Positions 23,685 through 35,800 of a stretch of 64,000 bases of DNA are shown here, one piece after another. The notes under the pieces are model-generated. The model was not told where the DNA came from. It did no database searches and saw nothing but the letters and a program-made list of their open reading frames with translations. The position numbers and the translations under genes were made by a program. This DNA is from Rutidosis leptorrhynchoides (lineage: Eukaryota; Streptophyta; Magnoliopsida; Asterales; Asteraceae). Each line of letters starts with the position of its first letter. Position 1 is the first letter of the stretch. The stretch lies in the NCBI RefSeq assembly GCF_046630445.1, contig NC_092340.1, positions 22,208,001 through 22,272,000 on the forward strand, in the 5' to 3' direction.

Positions 23685-25936
23685 TTAAAAGTCCAATGGC
23701 ATTGCAAACATCTTGTTTATATCATCCATTGCCTCCTTAGTGCAAATAGTTTGCTCAAACAACTCGTTCTCTTTCGTTGAAGACGAACTACTACTTGGCT
23801 GCAAAATCTTTTGTTGTTGATGATGATCCTTTTCATCATCATCTGGAAGTATCAAAAACGAACCACAATTTCGTTTCTCCTCAAACGTTTTCTCCTGCTT
23901 TCGTGGTCTTCGTTTCCTTACAAATTCTATTGGTTTTCCAAACATGCTATTAATATCATCCATCGCCTCCTTTAAGTTAACCGTGGGCTCCACTAGACCA
24001 TGATGGCATGCATTCTCCACCTTCGGCTCGTCTGATATGGTGGACCCCACAAACCGAAACACGACTGTATCTTCTCTAAATTTTCTTTGTGGGACCCTCT
24101 CCAATTCTGAATCTTTATTAGAACCCGGAAAAACAAATGGACCTTTTGTCTTGTTTGAGTCCATTTTGTGTTCAAATTTATCCTTTTCATCCTCGTTATT
24201 ATCATCATCACCATCACAGTAGATTTGAAATGGTTCGGGTTGAGTTTGGGTCGAGATTACAACCTTGTTACCTGGGTCATTGTCATTATACACCTCGAAC
24301 CCACCCTTCGAACCATTTTCTTGACTACAATTTTCTTTGTTTTTATTAGAAATGGGCTTTGAAAATGGTTCTGAGATTAAAGGCTCGCGGAACATGCTAT
24401 TTATTGCATCCATGGCTTCTTTCGTGTTGATAGTGGGCTCCACAAGACCATGATGACGTGCATCTTCAGCTTTCGATTTTCCATCAATAGCAGTTTTTGC
24501 AAATCTAACCACAACTGTATTTTCACCAACAGGTTTTTCTAGTTCACGTTGTAAAATTACTTTCTTGTCCTCTACTTGTCGGGATTTTGGTTTAACAAAA
24601 CCGTTATCTGCCACCTCAGCTTTGAGACTTCTAGTACTTTGCCCTTCTTGACACTGCAAGACAACAAGTAACGGTTAGATAACAAAGTGCACGCATGAAA
24701 ATAAGTAGAAACAGATGTTCATACTCTAAAGTAGAAAAAATAAACAACTTACATGAATCCTTTTGTTTCTGTATCGCTCCCATCTTTGTAGAAATTGATC
24801 AAATGATTTTTGAAGCTCATCCGACGGTTCTGCAAAACTGGTATCAAGGGGCGTTTGGATGTGAGTTTTAGTAGTGAATACGTGATATTACATTAACAGG
24901 AGATGCTATTTATATGTATTTATTTGTATGTTTATGTTTGCATAGTTATAACATAAGACTGTACAGTCGTTAATGGCATCAACCACACAGAACCTGAATC
25001 GATATCACCATGACATCATATTATACTTGTGCAGAGGAATTGCATGATTTTCACCAGTTATTAAAACAACAAGATCAGAGCACTTACTTTTGCACGCCTA
25101 GATGATACATCTTTTCAGCATCAGTAAACTTCTTCATCTTCTCATAATAAAGAGCATAAGCCTGATAAAATAACGATGTTTTGTTCCCAATGTGATTTGC
25201 CTTCATGTTCTCCAGAACAGCACCAGGGTCATTAACAAAATCCAGCTTCATATAAACCACAATAACATCAACCTTTCGATACCTTAGGGCCCGTTTATTT
25301 GCAGATAATTTCTCTTGTTTTCCATCTAAGATTTTTTACTAATAATTATTTTGAATAAAAACGTATTTAAATGTTTTCATTTTCCCGTTTAAAGAACAGG
25401 TTTCAATCTCCAAAGAGGAAAACATATTTCGATTAATTAATTAGAAACCATATTCAACGAAACTTTTTCCCCCAAAATCAAACTCAAACTTCCACATTCA
25501 ATTATGCCTATCATTTTGCTAAATAATTAAATAAAACTAAAACCTATAAAAATAATAATGACGTAATCAAAGGAGACAGTTAGGGTTACCAATTTGATCC
25601 AAACACGAACGTATCGTAAATCGTTGCGGTAACGATGATCTGATTGAAAAGTTTGAGCACATTTTTGTAGAAACCGAGGAAGTTTCTGTTTCAGTAGCTC
25701 TGGAGGTAGTTCATTCGTCATCTTTTTGATTCCTCTGCACAAATAGTACACATACAAAATGTCGATTCGATTATTAGATACAATCAAAAGTATTACTACA
25801 CTACAAGTGAATTAGGGTTCTGTGCTTACCGGAGCCAAGGAATCAGAGGGTCTGAACCATTGTAGTTTTTGATTTCTGAGATTAATGAAGAAAATAAGGT
25901 GTCATTATTGTTGGTGATTGTTGATTTATTCGCCAT
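23685..25936 (-). CDS. BMF3: BUB1/MAD3-family spindle-checkpoint protein without kinase (BMF3-like), five exons
   Basis: Predicted exons: 25936-25830, 25734-25590, 25245-25088, 24837-24753 and 24653-23685. All introns are GT-AG and all junctions keep frame, giving 487 residues. Residues about 30-165 are the Mad3/BUB1 homology-1 TPR-like region: PPELLKQKLPRFLQKCAQTF, RYVRVWIKL, then FYQAYALYYEKMKKF and AEPSDELQKSF. This region docks on kinetochore KNL1 in family members. There is no kinase domain. The long last exon is acidic and low-complexity. It carries HHGLVEPT-x4-KEAMDxINSMF twice (232-253, 382-403) and a third KEAMDDINKMF at the C-terminal end PLDF. VVVRF (212-216) and VVFRF (362-366) precede the first two repeats. 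The length and absence of a kinase point to BMF3 rather than BUB1 or BUBR1. Expected role: mitotic checkpoint at unattached kinetochores. Confidence 0.88.
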
Positions 25937-27435
25937 TGCTGGACCAAGTTTGTGAAGAAAGAGGGACACCTAAATTTGAATTCTCACTATCTGGGAGAAA
26001 AAGCTACTCTTTACTGACAGATTTAGTCCCTGATGTTTATAAAGATACATTTTTTTTTTTTTTTTTTTGACTTTTTAATATTTTAGATATATCCTTCGGT
26101 CCTTTCATTTTAAAGGAATGGTCAGATGAAGGTTTAAGGGTATGTTAAGTGTTAATGGTTTAAGACCACCATTAACCGTAAATGTGATCTCAGAGGTTCA
26201 TGGTTTACTTTTTAGTGATGTGTCAATGTTAGTATTTGACATTCGTTAATTCAAAAGGTCAAATTTTTGTGTCAAATTTTGATAGGGTGATGTAGTAAAA
26301 TCTGATTGAAAATGAGATGAGAAAAAAATAAATCAAATACAAAATATGTTAATACTAAATTAAAAACGTCATTCATTGGCTGTTTGGGGCTTTACCCATC
26401 CGTCACTTCTCTAACATATGCCGGCTTCCGTTAACACTTGACACGGCTTTAACAACGTCACCTCCCGTCACCACCAATCCACCTCATATGACGGATGAAT
26501 TCTAATGCTGCGATAAGATTAGTCTAAGTACATGGAACTGATGACGAAAATCAAAGGAAGGAAAATTGATATTTGGTTGAAGGGTATTGATATTACGCTC
26601 ATTGCAACGTAGCGTGCTACTGGAATTTTTGATGTAACACGCCTCCAACACGCGTGTAGCGCGACGTATTGGAGGATTCGAACCGGCGACGTGTCAAACA
26701 TTCAAGCGTGTTTCACACGTGTAGGCAACCCATTTGCTAAGTTAAATTTTGTAAGATTTGAAAAAATAAAAATTGCAATATATGGGTTTAAACGGTTTAA
26801 AAATAGTAAATAGTAATAACGAGATCCGATCGGCCCGCGCGATACAGCGGAGCATTTCGGCTTGCATATTCATATTTAACGTAGGGTTATGTATTTATAG
26901 GAGGGGAAACGACCCATGTGGTAAGCCCCATTTTAGATGTCCGTGTGTTTAGCATTTTTTAAAAAGTATCTGTTTCGAACGTACTTAGTTCCATTTTATT
27001 CGTAAAATTATTTCGAGTTTAATGGTGGTGAAAAAGAACCCGGGACGAGTACAAAGATAAGACCCGTTGAATTTTTTGGTGGTGTTTGTTTTTCGTTTTT
27101 AGTTATTAATTGAATTTACGTTTTATACCCCTAAAGGAGTTACAAATTAAACCCTAAAAGAGATGGTAGGAGTGTAAAATTTGTTATTGTCGTTTGGAAA
27201 ACCATACAGATGGTCAAAACGACCAACATCCGTGAGACTTTTAGTAGTATAAGAGTAATTAATAACAATGATAATAATAATTTAACTTTGCTCATCTATA
27301 TATACTACACATTCAACAGCAATTTAATACGAGTAACTCAACTCTCTTTTCTTCCACTTTTACAAATTTTTGATTTATTTTTATAAAACATCACTCAACA
27401 ATTAGCTAACTCAAACGCAAACAAGTGGTCGTGCT
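25937..27435. other. Upstream region of the BMF3-like gene and promoter of the next fragment
   Basis: No convincing coding region. A T-run (26049-26069) and a hairpin-prone block (CCTCCAACACGCGTG...TATTGGAGG, about 26641-26676) lie here. A TATA-like ATATATACTA at about 27298-27307 could serve a plus-strand transcript entering 27436. Confidence 0.5.
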
Positions 27436-27838
27436 ATGTTGATTATTTGGGGTAACGAACCGACAACTCCCGGCTGGTCGTCTTCAACCACAACTAGACA
27501 TCCACTTGGTTTTGCAGCTTTTAGTCAAAACTCGCTCAATATGAACCAACATGAAATTCAACAACAAATCCAACACCTACAACAACAACTATGGTTAACA
27601 CCACACTCGACTTTTGAACAAACTCAAACCCTAGAGGAAACCCAACAACAAACCTAACACGACACCGAAAAAATTCAAGAAAACGAAGACGGTGGTTCGA
27701 GGAAAAAAGAAGTCATGCGCGAAAAGGCAAATATAAAGCACGCAAACCGGCAAACAAAAAAGCTTGGACACCACAAGAAGAAATTTGGTTGGCGAAGTGT
27801 AGGATTGATTGGTCAAAGGATCTGATTGCTGGAAACTA
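27436..27838 (+). pseudogene. Myb/SANT-like (NAM-associated, PIF/Harbinger-linked) gene fragment
   Basis: The first frame gives a Gln-rich N-terminus (GFAAFSQNSLNMNQHEIQQQ) ending at a stop near 27655. In another frame a basic stretch then leads to KKAWTPQEEIWLAKCRIDWS at about 27760-27825. This is the start of the Myb/SANT-like domain found in GST-T3-like and NAM-associated plant proteins that accompany PIF/Harbinger transposons. The reading breaks off at the GGTACC-rich repeat at 27839, so only an N-terminal fragment remains and it needs a frame change. The upstream TATA-like box is intact. Confidence 0.55.
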
Positions 27839-28685
27839 GGGATGGTATCAGTACCAATACCGTACCGAACCGCATAGTACCGATACCGAAAAAGGACCAA
27901 ACCCTTTTCCGAATACCGTACTGAATTAACGGTACCGGTACCGGTTTTTTCGGTACCAATACTATATAGTACTGAAATTTTATATGTTTGGTAAAACTTT
28001 GCTTAGTCTTTGTTAGACTCTTAAAATGGTTAAACTAAACGGTATAAATTCACTTTCACTTAATCACTATAACTATAAAAAAAATAAAACAAAAGAAGCT
28101 TTACATGTATCAGGTTTCTAAGATCCATATGTAATTTTCTAATGAAGGTAATCATCACAAAGTATATGTACGTCGAGAAAGCAGACTTAGTATAATACTT
28201 TTTGATACCTCAGTAAATGACACAAATGATCGTATATTATAATATAAAAAGGTATAAAATAAATTCATAGCTTCCATCTAGTCCAATAAGGTAGTAGTTT
28301 ATACTTACACAGCAACTAGGTAGCTTTAATAAAAGTTACGGAGTAAAATGTTTCTCTGTTTGTGGAAAAAAATATGATCATAAATTAATCATAAGGAAAC
28401 TGGACAAATGCGATTATCATTTTGTCTACAAAGTGAAAAACCACCAACAAATAAATCATCACACGAACTTAGCTTGTTTGGACTAACAATTACATAGCAC
28501 CCCATGACTCTATTAATCGATTTCGTATTTCGGTTTTCATATCGGGAGTACCGGTACCGAACCGGTACCGAATCGCATAGTACCGAAACCGATTTTCGTG
28601 TAAACCGAATACCGTCAGTACGGTATTTCGGTACCAGTACCGGTACGGTATCGGTAAAATTTCAGTTTTTCGGTATTTTCTCATC
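27839..28685. mobile_element. GGTACCG-rich terminal-inverted-repeat element, probably hAT-like non-autonomous
   Basis: The two ends (27839-27975 and 28535-28685) are rich in ACCGGTACCG and CGGTACC strings in opposite orientations and start with imperfect inverted GGGATGG/CATCCACC ends. The middle is AT-rich with no coding. No clear target duplication was found, so the exact boundaries are uncertain. It interrupts the Myb/SANT-like fragment. Confidence 0.5.
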
Positions 28686-28736
28686 CACCTCAAAGTGAGT
28701 TGGGGCACAAACGGCCCATTATATGTGGTCCGACTT

Positions 28737-28805
28737 TAAGATTTCGAGATGACCCATTATTTGTTGGACCATCCTCTTCATTCTTACTATGTTAATTTTG
28801 TTAGC
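28737..28805 (-). pseudogene. Copy of exon 1 of the small membrane-protein gene
   Basis: This ~70-bp tract matches 23127-23197 with few differences. On the minus strand it still encodes MKRMVQQIMGHLEIL, against MKRMVQQIMGYLEIF in the gene. No exon 2 copy is nearby, so it is a stray fragment. Confidence 0.7.
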
Positions 28806-29046
28806 TTACTGTTATTTTTATGGCCGATAATTAATTAGTTCTTTTTGAAGATTAGAAATTTTGTTTTTTTTTCTAGGTGTGACTTCTAAAATTAGATAAG
28901 CTTTCATTGTATGGAAAGGTTGATGGTGATTAAGAGTATAAAAGCATAATTGAAGAGAATATGATTTACATGAAGCTTGCTACAAGTGTTTGATAAAATG
29001 ACTAACAGAAAAAGCATTGAAGATATAAAAATTTTGGTTTGATGCT
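28806..29046. other. Intergenic, nothing recognised
   Basis: AT-rich, no coding or repeat structure seen. Confidence 0.4.
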
Positions 29047-29062
29047 AAATTGTGTGTAATGA

Positions 29063-29122
29063 TCAGGGTCGTTGAAAGAAATGATCTACCAATTCCAAAA
29101 AAATCGTCGTTAAAAAAAAAAA
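29063..29122 (+). mobile_element. 5'-truncated SINE copy with 16-bp target duplication
   Basis: A 60-bp insert starting TCAGGGTCGTTGAAAG and ending in a poly(A) run, flanked by the 16-bp direct repeat AAATTGTGTGTAATGA (29047-29062 and 29123-29138). The insert matches the 3' end of the SINE at 39240-39578. The repeat and tail are the hallmark of target-primed reverse transcription. Confidence 0.85.
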
Positions 29123-29138
29123 AAATTGTGTGTAATGA

Positions 29139-29860
29139 GTGTAAACCAATAGGGATTGAGTTATTAGATATATAAATTTTCCATCTTCTTCAAGAGATAA
29201 CACTAATTTCTTTGCATTCTGTTTGCATTTATAGGGAAAATTTAAATTTCAAAGGTATTACTTATACTACACAATCATCTCAATATGATTTTTCTTTAGT
29301 TTATCTTTATTATAGTATAGACATATAATATAAATATAACTATAGAGTATATTCTCTTCAATTGTGATTAACTGACAAGTTGATTTACCCCATATAGAAA
29401 ATGCGCATTCATATATGATACGAGTATTATTTAAGCCTCTAATAACACATGACTAACTTTTTTTTCCAACCATTTTGTCCCCGTTGCAGATTGAAAACAA
29501 TCATGCAATAACGATGGTATATATCTGTCATGTTGTTTGGGTGTTACCCCAACTTAGTTTTCATTTCTTTTTTACGTTAAGAGTGAGATGACATAAGGCA
29601 ATTTTAACATGTTCGTAGAATTATAAAAAAATTCTTTAGCAAATTATATATATATATATAGTCAAAGTCAATTAAGAGTGGCATGGGAATAGGTTTGGAG
29701 GTGACTTGCCAGCTTCGAATCTTCCAACTGCTTCGGTATTAGTGTTTACACATATGGTGAGGTTTGGTTGCCTCACCTAATATCTCATCTCCTTTTTTGG
29801 TGCTGAAACACATTTTGTTTCTTTGGTTACTAATTAAACGTACATATGTTGTTTGGTTAC
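29139..29860. other. Intergenic, nothing recognised
   Basis: AT-rich, with a short TA run at about 29648-29660. No coding seen. Confidence 0.4.
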
Positions 29861-29863
29861 TAA

Positions 29864-30244
29864 GACCACTCCCAACGGTATCCGTCCTCAAGCTTTCTCA
29901 ACTCCACCCTCGAGGACTCCATTGGCAATCACCCCGCCCTCGCTCTTCCTCAAGCGCCCTCAACCACCCCGCACTCCTTTCTTTCTTCCCCAGGAAATTT
30001 TGAGAACGTGATTTTTTCTCTCTCTCCTATTTTTGTGCTTTATTTACTTGTACCAATACCATTAACAACTTGTACATTAATTAATTAATTAATTTTGTGG
30101 GTATGCGATGGGGAGGAAGTATGTCATGGTTGGTAATGGTGTGTGATGAGGAGGAAGTGAAAAATAAATGGAGAGAGAAATCTGATGTGGCGCTGATGTG
30201 GCGGTGTGTCCTGGGGAGGAAGTGAGTCATGGTTGGGAGTGGTC
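29864..30244. mobile_element. Tourist-like (PIF/Harbinger) MITE
   Basis: Terminal inverted repeat GACCACTCCCAAC / GTTGGGAGTGGTC, 381 bp long, no coding capacity, flanked by TAA (29861-29863 and 30245-30247). The 3-bp duplication and the ends fit PIF/Harbinger-type MITEs. Confidence 0.85.
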
Positions 30245-31510
30245 TAACTAAATATACATATGTTGTTTCTTCTGGTTCGTTATTAGGAGGCCGGTGTGAA
30301 GGTTTCTGTCTCTGCTACTGATTTTAACAACTCGACGCTCACGTATGTGATTTTGCAATTGCCTCTATAGAGGCACGCTAGAACGGCATGCATGTACGTC
30401 TTCAAATTTTTTACTTTCTCATTTTCTACATCCTTCTTTACGTACGATTGTTGTTTTGTGTGTGTTTGGATTGCATGAAGTTTCACGCCCGAAAATCAAA
30501 GTTTAGGGAAATCAGCCTTCCTCCCTTTCTAACTTACGTTGCTCTTCAACCTAACAGTGCGCGGCTTGGTTCAACTTAGTTTTCCTTTCAGTATATCATA
30601 ATATTGTGCTAACTTCCATTTATACCCCATACATATGTGTTTGTTTTCCACAAAGTTTATCAATTGACAGTGCTATGATCTTCATATTGTTGACAACCGT
30701 TAGACTGTTTTTCAGCAATATGCAGATGATTGCTCATCTGTTGACATCTACAATGCTATACAAAAGCTTAAAGCCACCCTTAGGCATTGGTGTACTGTCT
30801 TATATTTGGATAACTTGTAATTATTACTGAAAAATCTACATCAATTTGTCTTAGGTTTCAATTTGTGCTTATTTCAGCTTGGTTTTTAAAGTATGATGTG
30901 TACAGAACGATAGTGCCTCATCAGGTAAGTAACGTGACATCTATTTGTTATTTTGAATAATATTTTGTCCCACGACGATTTTGTAACATAGTCGTTTTTT
31001 TACTAACATGCTATTCTTAAATATTAGTGTCATTAGTGAAAAGATGTACCTGTGCTGCCTCTTCAGGTTGGTTATGAGGAGGGAGGGTGCGTCTACATGT
31101 GTTGTTGTTTCAGTGCACGAGTCAAAAAATGTTTTACCGCACTTGATTGGCACTCTGTTGAAGATCATTCAAAAAGAATTGAAGTATATTTATTTTTTAG
31201 ATTATTCAAAAAATCCGTATTAATAGTACCACAAACAAAATAAGTGGTCAACCACATTATGAATGTCTACCAAATGGTTTATCTACCAAATGAATGGTGT
31301 AAATTGTCAAAAGAATTTTTTTAGAGAAAGTATATATTGTTTTAAAACTTTGAAAAATAGTATAACATTTTATTAATTAGTATTTTTACATGTTTATGTT
31401 TATTTAGTAATTAGTAAACTCGTTATTTCACGGGCCATACAAGTGAAATAGTATATTTAGATGTCCAAACTACAACGGGCTTGGATGAACCGAAACCCAA
31501 ACATATTTTC
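30245..31510. other. Intergenic, nothing recognised
   Basis: Short frames occur on both strands but none shows a domain, a codon pattern or splice support. Confidence 0.4.
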
Positions 31511-31514
31511 TTTA

Positions 31515-31700
31515 TGGGCCTTATCCCCACTATTCCAAGTATAAATACAACATTTCAGTCACTCATTTCTCATTAGGGTTTCTCAATTCCTCCGCTCGCC
31601 AGTCTCGCTTTCTCTTTGTAGCGTTTTCAATTGACAACCGTCAGATCGTTTCGTTTCAGTGTCATGTGATAGATCGATTAAACTATGGAACATTCTAGGT
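31515..31700 (+). promoter_or_regulatory. Promoter, leader and orphan first exon
   Basis: TGGGCC (31515-31520), TATAAATA (31540-31547) and a telo-box-type TAGGGTTT (31574-31581) are followed by a CT-rich leader. An ATG at 31685 then opens a short exon, ATGGAACATTCTAG, ending at a strong GTGAGT donor (31699). TGGGCC plus telo-box is the usual promoter pattern of translation and ribosomal-protein genes. No matching downstream exon was found, so this looks like the detached 5' end of such a gene. Confidence 0.5.
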
Positions 31701-32359
<659 letters not shown>

Positions 32360-32422
32360 TTGCCCTTCAAACGTTTTGTGCCCTAGGCGGTTGACTATCT
32401 TGCCTATGTCCAAAGACGCATT

Positions 32423-32684
32423 TAAGTACGATATACTTAGTTAACAATCATTTAATGCTATTCATAACATATACTGTATGAATTAACATTTAAAATCCAA
32501 TAAAATTTGGTTAAAATATAGCAATAACTTTAAAATTTCTAATTGTCTATTCCTCTAAGTACGATATACTTAGTTAACAATCATTTAATGCTATTCATAA
32601 CATATACTGTATGAATTAACATTTAAAATCCAATAAAATTTGGTTAAAATATAGCAATAACTTTAAAATTTCTAATTGTCTATT
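32423..32684. repeat. Tandem duplication, 133-bp unit, two copies
   Basis: 32423-32555 and 32556-32684 are nearly identical, beginning TAAGTACGATATACTTAG. Recent local duplication in non-coding DNA. Confidence 0.9.
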
Positions 32685-33522
32685 TGATATCGAGAAAATA
32701 AGGAATATTACTCCATAATTTATTAATTTGAAAGTTAATTAAATTTATCAATATCAATTTAGGGCAAATAGCTTAAAATGTAATACAAAAATCAAAATTT
32801 TTAAGAAAAGGAGTGTCACCTTTTCATTTACTAATAAATGATTTTAATTTTAATGTGGTGCTTAAGAAGGTTTTCCGATTTAAAAATTTGGTTGCAATAT
32901 GAGGTAAAACGTGACATCTTAAATTTTTCTTTAATTTATTTGTTGACTTTTGTCAAGATTATATCATTTTTTTAATCAATCAAATTGAAAATATGTGATC
33001 TTGGTGAACAAGAGTTATAAATAAATTCGTTTCAACAAAACAAAATCATTTCAATTATGAACTCAGTTGTGCTCTTCTTCATCTTTGGTTCTGAAACTGT
33101 CTCAACAAAACAGAATAAAATATGACTTTTCCAAAAAAATTACATCTTCATATTTGGTCTACTTCTTCGCACTAAAACTAGCGAGAGGAGCTTATGTCTT
33201 TCCAAGAGAAGACAATCAGTTCAACATGAAGTGTAGAATATTCATCTACCTTTAGGTATTATCATGTTACAACTTAAAGCACTCTAATTTATGATGTTTG
33301 ATTAATCTATCTAGCTTAATCGACCGTGAAGATGTCTAATAAAACTATCCGTCAACTATCGATCGTTGAATGTTATCCGTTAAAACTCTCACCGTGAAAT
33401 TGATCCTCCAAAACTACCTGTTAAACTCAAACAGCAAAACGCCTTTCCCTTGGGAATGACTTTTGAAAATTTGACTTTTGAAAATCAATTGAGCGTAGGA
33501 GTGGTCGGGAAGATTATAGAAA
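32685..33522. other. Intergenic, nothing recognised
   Basis: AT-rich, no supported gene. Confidence 0.4.
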
Positions 33523-33530
33523 CATTTAAG

Positions 33531-34675
33531 CAGTGTTGCAAAACTCGGCCTATTCGGCCGATTTATCGGGGAGAACTCGGCTGAAGGAAGAAAACGAAAA
33601 TCGGTCCAATACTCGCTTAAAAATTGGTCAACAAAAGTCAACCTTTTAGAAATTGATAACCTAGAAATTTTCTAGGGTTTCTTCCATTGTGTCTCAACAG
33701 CAACCCCCTCTTTCTCTTCTTCTCTGGCGATTGCAATAGACGAGGAAGGAGAACGGGCGGCCCGTGACAAATTGATGAAAACAAAATAAAAACTGAACTT
33801 ACCATGGCGATTAGGGTTAGAAGGAGGTAAAGATGAAAAAGGAAGAAGAAGATAGATAAGCGGCTGTGTGTTTTCTTAATATTAGGGCTTTACTCCGTAT
33901 TAAGTTTTAAGATAAAATAATAGGAACGAACCAGCCACGTTGATATATTTTAGTTTCGATTTCTTTTCTGTTTCTTTTTTCAATTGACAATAACTACCCC
34001 TAAACTTTTACAAACTTTAATATCAAGAACAAACTCAATATTCATTCTTAAACTTTTTACCTATTGACATAAGCCCCCTTATAATTACAAAACTCATTAT
34101 CATTACATGTTTAATTTAAAAGGTTAATATAATATATATCAGCACACTAAGGCTTTTATGATTTAAAAATAATAATATTGAATAAAGAATAATGGGTACT
34201 GTTCGGTTTGCAAAATGTTATCAAGGAATTAAGTCCATCAAAATGGTCTGAATTAATTGAAAACAGTCATGCATTTAGTTGACAAGAAAATGGAATGGAA
34301 GGGTCATAATCAAGAGGGAAGCACTTTTTTGGGGGAAATGGGGGGAAGTAATTTATTTTTTTAAATTTTGGGTTTTTTTAATTTTTTTTTTTCAAACATC
34401 AAAATTAGGTAAAAATATGAACATTTAAAAAAGACACTTTGTGACGTATATTATTATTTTGGCGGTAAAATGCTCGAATATTTTTTGAAAACATTCAAAA
34501 AAGTGCTCCCTTCTTGATTAAATCACATATATATACACACATACATATACACACACACATATATATATAATTTAAAAGTCAACAAAAGTCAACAACCGAG
34601 CTCTCCCCGAGTCGCCGATAACTCCTCAAAAACCTCCGGCCGATTTCTCCCCGAGTCGCGAGTTTTACAACCATG
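33531..34675. mobile_element. hAT-type non-autonomous element, 1145 bp
   Basis: Ends CAGTGTTGCAAAACTCG and CGAGTTTTACAACCATG form imperfect terminal inverted repeats. The subterminal sequences (TCGGCCGATTTATCGGGGAGAACTCGG on the left, its approximate complement on the right) are also inverted. The 8-bp direct repeat CATTTAAG flanks it exactly (33523-33530 and 34676-34683). No transposase frame is present. The interior at about 33660-33900 looks gene-derived: a CT-rich leader-like stretch, and on the minus strand CATG|GTAAGTTC, a good splice donor. Confidence 0.85.
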
Positions 34676-34744
34676 CATTTAAGCAATTAAGCATGAACAT
34701 GTCGAGTCAACATTTATAGAAACATTCAAACACGTTTAAATAAA

Positions 34745-35800
34745 TGTTGAGGACCAATTTCTCTTAAAAATTAATAAAAGGTAAACATAAAAACCAGTCC
34801 TCAAATCATCCCCTTGCTCAAATCTGTTACTACATACATAGGATAAAACAAATAATGAACTCACACATTATACTTATAATCAATAATTATAAACAATCCG
34901 TAAGTGACAAAACAACTATAAACAACCAAAATACACAAAATGTTTCGTCAGTGAGAAACAAAAAAAAACACACAAACTAATACCAAACAGATATGAGAAG
35001 AATAGAACGTACAGATGCCTTATGCGAGGTTTAGTCTCTTGAAGATATTTTTCACAGTGCGCTTTTGTTAAGATTGATAAATAACGCTCGTAATATTGTA
35101 AATTTCAATTTTGTCGATATGGTGGAGTTGTTTGTGGAATTACCGCCGCCATATTTCCCACCAAATCCATTTGATGATTTTTACCGACTTGTATTAAATA
35201 GGGATCATAAAGGTTATGTTATTAAGTTTTTGCAAATGCATAATGACTATCCACATTTGTAGGAGTACTTTAGTGAGATGTGGCATTCAGTATTATTGTT
35301 TGAGCTGTAAACAAATAAATTTCATTCCAAAATACTCGATGACACATTCCGCCGAAGTATTCATACAAATGTGGATGCTCATTATGAATTTCCGGGAACT
35401 TAATCACGTAGCTTTTGTGATCTCTATTTAGTACAAGCTAGTAAAGATCATCAAATGAATTTGGTGGGAAATATGACGGTAATTCCAAAAACAACTCCGC
35501 CATAGTGATAAAATTGAAAATTACTATATTACGAGCATCATTTATCAATCTTAACAAAAGGGTACTGTGACAGATATCCTCAAAAATCTAATCCTCGTCG
35601 ATGGCAACTGTACATTCTATTCTCCTGTAGTTGCTTTGTTACTAACAGATTATTTATAATTATTGATTCTAATTATAATGTGTTAGGGTTTATTTTTTGT
35701 TTTATCATGTGTATGTAGTTGCAGGTTTCAGCAAGGGGATGGATTTGAGGGCTGATTTTTATGTTTATATTTTATTGATTTTTAAGTGAAATGTTGGGAC
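34745..35800. repeat. Imperfect palindrome of about 1.05 kb with almost no spacer
   Basis: The left arm (about 34745-35310) and the reverse complement of the right arm (about 35317-35800) align along their whole length. Examples are TAAACATAAAAACCAGTCC, GAATAGAACGTACAG, TTTTGTTAAGATTGATAAA, TTTCCCACCAAATCCATTTG and CCACATTTGTAGGAGTACT. The centre is TTGTTTGAGCTGTAAACAA. The arms differ at many positions, so they are not a recent copy. The inner part of the left arm has a 65-codon frame (35065-35262) with VELPPPYFPPNPFDDFYRL. The right arm keeps a related but disrupted reading on the opposite strand. Transcription would give a long hairpin RNA. Confidence 0.85.
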
